The notes under the pieces are model-generated. The model saw nothing but the letters and a program-made list of their open reading frames with translations. It had not been told where the DNA came from and searched no databases. Below, one piece after another: positions 13,310 to 17,678 of a DNA stretch of 17,678 bases. Origin of the DNA: Thermoplasmata archaeon (GTDB taxonomy: Archaea > Thermoplasmatota > Thermoplasmata > GCA-020350865); NCBI GenBank assembly GCA_020351895.1, contig CP070672.1, positions 2,126,496 through 2,144,173 of the forward strand. Direction: 5' to 3'. Numbering within the stretch: position 1 is the stretch's first letter; each line of letters starts with the position of its first letter. The translations under genes were made by a program, and so were the position numbers.

Positions 13310-13705
13310 TTACCCACCTACACCAAGTATCTCATGAATCCTTCTAATGGAATTTTCAATATCCAGCATTGCCAGGCTGACATATCCTCTTTTTTGCATC
13401 ATGACAAGCAGTGTGAGCTTGTCCTTCAATTTCTTGGCAAGTATCTTGTATCCATTATAATCGAGAACCTGATATGCAAACATTGTATCATCATATTCAT
13501 TTCTTGAAGGAATATCACTTTCTTTAAGCAGTTTTAATATTTCGGGAATCTCTGCCTCATAATTCGTACTCTCAGGGAGGTCACTTGCCAACACGTAGTT
13601 ACACTCATCTACCAAAAGAGCCCCGTCGATTTCGTTTACTTCCTTTAAATCTGATACAATATCTTCTAACTCGGACCCTATCTTATTTTTCTTTGAATTC
13701 AGCAT
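13310..13705 (-). CDS. Roadblock/LC7 domain protein
   Basis: The 131-residue product has a roadblock/LC7 layout: a first helix (LEDIVSDLKEVNEIDG), the strand pair GALLVDECNYVLASDLP, a central helix (EIPEILKLLKE), the strands FAYQVLDYNGYKILAKKL and LTLLVMMQ, and a final helix (LDIENSIRRIHEIL). Roadblock proteins dimerise and often regulate Ras-like GTPases (as MglB does MglA) or act as scaffolds. The frame opens at 13738, overlapping the upstream gene, but ATG 13705 is chosen because AAAAGGTGA (13711-13718) lies 5 nt before it. It begins 22 nt after the stop of the zinc-ribbon membrane protein, so they form an operon and may interact at the membrane (inference). No GTPase gene is in view. Confidence 0.85.
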   Translation of the reverse strand: MLNSKKNKIGSELEDIVSDLKEVNEIDGALLVDECNYVLASDLPESTNYEAEIPEILKLLKESDIPSRNEYDDTMFAYQVLDYNGYKILAKKLKDKLTLLVMMQKRGYVSLAMLDIENSIRRIHEILGVGG

Positions 13706-13727
13706 TATAATCACCTTTTTTATTACT

Positions 13728-16700
13728 TCATATTTCATCCTTTTTATTCACATGTTTTCTTCTCCAAACTGTGAATGCAATTAATATCATAATAACAGGT
13801 GTTATGATTTCAGAAAACTCCGGCACATTGGCAGAACCTATATTCTTTGCATAATTGGTACCATACCAATCGTCGCCTCTGTTATTATCAATAAAATCAT
13901 CACCGTACTTCCGTTGTGCACTTTGAGTAGTATCTGGGGGTGCAGGTGGTTGATTTTGATCATCCCAACCACTTGCCGAACTCCCCCATGATTCCGGGCT
14001 TGCGGGGCAGGCATCACCACCACTTCCATATTCCATATAATCGATACCCATTAGGTTGTTCGTGTAGCGTAATAAGAGATCGTCACCAGCATCCCCGAGG
14101 GAATTTTGATTCCCAGCTATATCAACATAGAAATCCCAATAGGCCCCCACTCTTGTCATCTCATCGTTAACAGGATCCCCATAGGCCCATATAACGATGA
14201 AATCATCTGGAGCAATATTAAGTTCGGTGGTCACATCCAAAGTGCTCCAGGATTTAATAAAATCATTTCCAGTAGAATCCTGATCTGTTATAGTCATACC
14301 GTTTAGATTGATGGGATCCGGGCCTTCGTTATGCAACTCTATTGCTTCATTGGCACTACCTGATTCTCTTACCTTACCATATGAGGCCACCTCGGTAATG
14401 AGTAACATCGGTTTAATGCAAAATAGGTCACCCCATAGCCTTGGATCTGTTAAAGCGCCAGTATCCCCAAAAACAAAGGCAGAGTTGGTCCACCTTTCGG
14501 TACCATATAAAGTTTCAATACCTGACCAGCCATCCCTATAAACCTGAACATTGAATCCAGCAATTTCACCATCCCGAGGAGACGAAGCTGGGCGAAAGTC
14601 CCATGTTTTATTTATCGGTATTTTGAATTCGTAGACTATAAAGGGACCGGCATCTCCTAATTCACCATCGGTCCAGCTATTATCGTCAGTGCTCCAATCA
14701 GCCCCATCTGCATCAAAATGAGCGGTAGTTCCAAACCATCTCGTGATCCTAAACCGAAAGTCATCAGAATCAGTGGATGCACTGTCGTTATGGGAGCTGT
14801 CAAAATAAACCTCACAATATTCATCATCATCCAAGTCATTGTCATTAACGTCTACACGAATATAGACATAGTCATCATCATGCATTGCATAAACCGTGGG
14901 GCTACTACCAGTATCATAAGCTGCATCGTCCCATTCATTTGCACCTATCACCCCATCTATAGTGACTGTAGTATTTGTCTTGGGTGCGCATAAACCACCA
15001 CCCATATTCTCACCTTGAGCATGCCTCGTTCCTCTCATTTGCCTTTCTATGTGACCCTCAGTATTGGAATAGTCCTTCTCCTTCATCCTCCAATCGGTTG
15101 ACATGAAATAGACTCCCAATCGTTCATCCTTTGGACTCAATCCTATATCATCCCATGAAATGCCCACCTCCATTCTCACAATATCCAGACCAACTTCCAC
15201 AGGCCCGCGTTCTATCCAGTTCCATTCATTAGTTTCAGTTCCTCCCCATTCGTAGTAGAGACTGCTTTTAATCTTATTGTGCCTCCCTTTAATCTCTATA
15301 AGGTGATCTGCACTGATGGGAAGCGAATTTCTGTAACCAATACCAGAAAGAGTGTCGATGAATATATATACAATATCCTCTCCAGTTTTGGGTACAACAG
15401 GTGGAATTGAACCCCCCTGAGTACTGGAGTTACCGCCGGCTTTTCGTTTGGATTTAACCTTGTTATTCCAATAGGGAACCTTAACTCCACCACATATCTC
15501 GTCATCCACCTCAAGATAGAAAGCTGGCCCGTCCTCCGATGCGGAAACACCATATTTTACTATATCCATATTTCTACGATTTACATCTCCATTAGAATCA
15601 GAACGTTTTTGTTCATTCACCCAATCTGCAAAGGCACCATCTATTGTGATATTATCAGGGATACTACCAATATAACTACATTCATAGTTATTTTGAGTTG
15701 GTTTTATCCTCTTCAAAGACACGGTTCCCTGGTCGGTTACTATATCATATTTGTTTCCGATTGTAAAACCGATAGTATTCTTTTTCGGAACATCTTCGGC
15801 AACATCCACCACGATATAAATGGTTCTTGCATTCCCTTCTGACAAAATCATGTCAGGTAGGAATGTAGCCACTCCATTGCTCATAGAACCTGTAGTAATA
15901 ATATTGCTATTCCAATCTTCAAGCCTTATCGCGGTAATATCGTTATCACTTCCCAAACCCCTTCTTGTTACCCTCACCTCACTTATGATTATCTCCGCGC
16001 CTCGCACCTCCAAATCCAATCTGAGTAACCTGTTGCCATTACCACTTATAACATCTTCACCCACAGCCTGTTGTTTTACATATATTATACCTTTTTCATT
16101 ATTTTTTACAGTATCTGAAAAATCCTCGTACCTATTCCAACTTTGCATATAGAATAGAACTTCCACATTATCATTACTATCCATATACATAGAACTGAAG
16201 GGTAGTTGAACCTCTAATTGAGAGCCACTAACTTCTGCCCTGGGGGCTCCTTCAAACCTCCATAAATTCCAATCCTGTTCATCCGAATCATAGCTGTAAA
16301 AGCTGCTGCCCAATACCTCATTATTCCATCCATACGCTTCTAACATATAGTCAGCACCTAGGTTCTTTATGAAATAACCTGAATCAGAGCTTTGATCGGT
16401 ATCAATGAAGACGTAAGCTGTATCAACATGTTTCCCACTTTCAGGGCCATCTGGTTCACCTGCTAACATCTCACCGGCAACCCGTATGTAGAAAGATTGC
16501 TCCATGGATCTTGCATCCACGCCATAATCAATTATATCAACGTTATCATTAAAGGCTCCAGCCTCATTATCATCAGAAATTATGGTTACCTCGCTCCAAT
16601 CTTCGAAATTACCGTCAATAGAAATTTTTTCTTCGGGTTCGGTCATGTTTACAAAAATGTAGGGAGAAAAAGCCAATGTCAACACAACTAATGGAACTAC

Positions 16701-17663
16701 AATAAGTTTCCATTTTTTTCTTTTTTCTTCAAAAATCCTATGTCCCGCTCTAATACCATTGGTTATACCATTACCGTTGGTTATACCGTTGGTGATCCCT
16801 TCTCTTAAATTACGAAGTTCATTTGTTAATCCATTAGTAAAACCATTTGTCAGGCCATTTGTAAGGCCACCGTTTTGTCCATTTGTCAACTCATTCAAGT
16901 CTCTTTTAGATCCTTGAGATGTCTCATTAATTATGCCGGTAATAGGTACACCTTGGTTTTCATCCTTTTTGAGAAATTCGGTTTCAAAGCTTCTTGCTGA
17001 TTTCTCCTGTGTGACTTCCTCTATATCACCCTCAAATTTCACATCCGTTGCATCGAATTCTACACCACATTTTGAGCAAATGGTGGCTGAGGAATCCACC
17101 AACGCGTTACATATCGGACAAGCTAACAATTCCGCCTCTTCGAACATTGTACCGCATTTAGAGCATCTTGCGGCCTCGGCATCTAGTATGGCACTACATT
17201 CAGGGCATTCATATTGCTCTTTTTGTTTTTCGGATTCAAAAGAATCCGGTATTTCCTCCAACTTTACAAATTCAGCTCCGCAATTTTTACAGTCAATAGC
17301 ATCGACCCGTATCTCTTTCCCGCATTTCGGGCAAAAATAGACATCATCCCTTTTTTCCGCAGGCACATCCAAAATTTTATCGAGTTCGAGAGAGAGAGCC
17401 TCAAGCTCACTCTCTAGAATCTGTAGCTCCTCCTTGTTTGGCATCTTAGATTGAATTTTTACGATCTCTTTTAGCCCCTTGGCTTCCTCAAAGCTATAAC
17501 CACATTCTTTACAGGTATATTCCTTCTTAATCTCCTTTTTTGAAACTTGGTTTAACTTCAATTTGCATTTAGGGCATCTTGCTGTGCCACTCCCTTCCTT
17601 TATTACCTCTCTTTCTGTGAGGTAAATATCGCAATTTCTACATTTGTATGAAGGCAAATTCAA
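13728..17663 (-). CDS. Zinc-ribbon transmembrane protein with CBM9-like and lamin-tail extracellular domains and PEF-type sorting signal
   Basis: This 1311-residue protein has nine CxxC motifs in residues 8-199: a four-Cys ribbon (8-33), a lone CKEC (51-54), and three ribbons at 111-128, 153-170 and 182-199. A TNG repeat linker (259-303) and a membrane span (about 318-340) follow, so the ribbons should be cytoplasmic. Outside are two CBM9-like domains opening with IDGNFEDW and IDGAFADW, an Ig-like domain between them, a third CBM9-like domain (IDGVIGANEWDD), and a lamin-tail domain near 1080-1200 (LLITEVAS, EAIELHNEGPDPINL). The C-terminus VPEFSEIITPVIMILIAF then RRK resembles an archaeosortase substrate. 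CBM9-like domains bind glycans; here they may hold surface glycoprotein. The TTG at 17663 has no Shine-Dalgarno and the frame stays open to the window edge, so the true start may lie outside. It is the first visible gene of the roadblock operon. Confidence 0.92.
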   Translation of the reverse strand: MNLPSYKCRNCDIYLTEREVIKEGSGTARCPKCKLKLNQVSKKEIKKEYTCKECGYSFEEAKGLKEIVKIQSKMPNKEELQILESELEALSLELDKILDVPAEKRDDVYFCPKCGKEIRVDAIDCKNCGAEFVKLEEIPDSFESEKQKEQYECPECSAILDAEAARCSKCGTMFEEAELLACPICNALVDSSATICSKCGVEFDATDVKFEGDIEEVTQEKSARSFETEFLKKDENQGVPITGIINETSQGSKRDLNELTNGQNGGLTNGLTNGFTNGLTNELRNLREGITNGITNGNGITNGIRAGHRIFEEKRKKWKLIVVPLVVLTLAFSPYIFVNMTEPEEKISIDGNFEDWSEVTIISDDNEAGAFNDNVDIIDYGVDARSMEQSFYIRVAGEMLAGEPDGPESGKHVDTAYVFIDTDQSSDSGYFIKNLGADYMLEAYGWNNEVLGSSFYSYDSDEQDWNLWRFEGAPRAEVSGSQLEVQLPFSSMYMDSNDNVEVLFYMQSWNRYEDFSDTVKNNEKGIIYVKQQAVGEDVISGNGNRLLRLDLEVRGAEIIISEVRVTRRGLGSDNDITAIRLEDWNSNIITTGSMSNGVATFLPDMILSEGNARTIYIVVDVAEDVPKKNTIGFTIGNKYDIVTDQGTVSLKRIKPTQNNYECSYIGSIPDNITIDGAFADWVNEQKRSDSNGDVNRRNMDIVKYGVSASEDGPAFYLEVDDEICGGVKVPYWNNKVKSKRKAGGNSSTQGGSIPPVVPKTGEDIVYIFIDTLSGIGYRNSLPISADHLIEIKGRHNKIKSSLYYEWGGTETNEWNWIERGPVEVGLDIVRMEVGISWDDIGLSPKDERLGVYFMSTDWRMKEKDYSNTEGHIERQMRGTRHAQGENMGGGLCAPKTNTTVTIDGVIGANEWDDAAYDTGSSPTVYAMHDDDYVYIRVDVNDNDLDDDEYCEVYFDSSHNDSASTDSDDFRFRITRWFGTTAHFDADGADWSTDDNSWTDGELGDAGPFIVYEFKIPINKTWDFRPASSPRDGEIAGFNVQVYRDGWSGIETLYGTERWTNSAFVFGDTGALTDPRLWGDLFCIKPMLLITEVASYGKVRESGSANEAIELHNEGPDPINLNGMTITDQDSTGNDFIKSWSTLDVTTELNIAPDDFIVIWAYGDPVNDEMTRVGAYWDFYVDIAGNQNSLGDAGDDLLLRYTNNLMGIDYMEYGSGGDACPASPESWGSSASGWDDQNQPPAPPDTTQSAQRKYGDDFIDNNRGDDWYGTNYAKNIGSANVPEFSEIITPVIMILIAFTVWRRKHVNKKDEI
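13731..13826 (-). other. C-terminal PEF-type sorting signal and membrane anchor
   Basis: The last 32 residues follow the tripartite rule: a PEF motif (residues 1281-1283), a hydrophobic helix (IITPVIMILIAFTVW) and a basic tail (RRKHVNKK). In other archaea such tails are processed by archaeosortases. No archaeosortase gene is in this window. Confidence 0.65.
16755..16889 (-). repeat. TNG peptide repeat (eight units) in the linker before the membrane span
   Basis: Residues 259-303 contain eight units of the type G(L/I/F)TN(G/E), five before and three after a short spacer (LRNLRE). The DNA units vary at third positions (for example ggattaacaaatgga against ggtataaccaacggt), so the peptide is maintained by selection rather than by recent slippage. 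Confidence 0.85.
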
Positions 17664-17678
17664 CTTGCTATCGCATAA

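Noticed and set aside
13706..13738. ATG at 13738 as roadblock start
   Set aside because: No Shine-Dalgarno at proper distance, while GGTGA precedes ATG 13705 by 5 nt; the extra residues do not belong to the domain.
13838..16152. Several 60-110 codon frames on both strands inside the CBM9-like gene
   Set aside because: They are shadows of the long minus-strand gene with no start signals or recognisable domains.
16755..16889. TNG repeat as a CRISPR-like array
   Set aside because: The units are 12-15 bp, in frame, without spacers, and vary at third codon positions: a coding repeat.

Overview
The window looks like a chromosomal segment of an uncultured archaeon, most likely a Candidatus Thermoplasmatota lineage (Aciduliprofundum/MBG-D-like). 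The reasons are: archaeal TATA boxes and GGTGA/GAGGTG Shine-Dalgarno sites; frequent TTG starts; an AbrB-PhoU phosphate regulator of archaeal type; DUF835, KaiC-like and roadblock proteins; PKD/CBM9-like/lamin-tail surface proteins; and a C-terminal PEF-type sorting signal. Phylum placement is inference from protein style, not from a marker gene. No rRNA, tRNA, CRISPR array or insertion sequence was seen.

Layout, left to right. (1) 1-4085, plus: 3' part of a giant surface protein with about ten cadherin-like ('VNDAP') repeats, one membrane span and a cytoplasmic DUF835 domain. (2) 4127-5897, minus: a two-gene operon, phoU-like regulator then a calcineurin-type phosphoesterase; the phosphoesterase start is odd (possible ATC codon). 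(3) 6186-6605, plus: a small protein with remote SecB-like features, behind a perfect inverted repeat. (4) 6691-9225, minus: zinc ribbon + duplicated WL repeat + very long coiled coil + degenerate KaiC/RecA-like domain. (5) 9463-10587, minus: a probable lipoprotein with two PKD domains. (6) 10861-13255, plus: three paralogous winged-helix regulators, with a small conserved-looking protein between the first and second and a 0.5 kb AT-rich noncoding stretch. (7) 13310-17663, minus: a 1311-residue membrane protein with cytoplasmic zinc ribbons, a TNG-repeat linker, CBM9-like and lamin-tail domains outside, and a sorting signal, followed by a roadblock/LC7 protein in the same operon.

Common theme (inference): several genes join outside-facing binding domains to cytoplasmic adaptor or signalling modules (DUF835, zinc ribbons, a roadblock partner), and a coiled-coil KaiC-like scaffold lies nearby. 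This would suit an envelope-linked sensing or scaffolding system, but no Ras-like GTPase, kinase or sortase is present in the window to close the circuit.

The most striking regulatory signals are TGATAA-type elements repeated at exactly 13 bp intervals upstream of the winged-helix genes, a 45 bp tandem duplication that doubles a ribosome-binding site and start codon, and two perfect inverted repeats in promoter regions.
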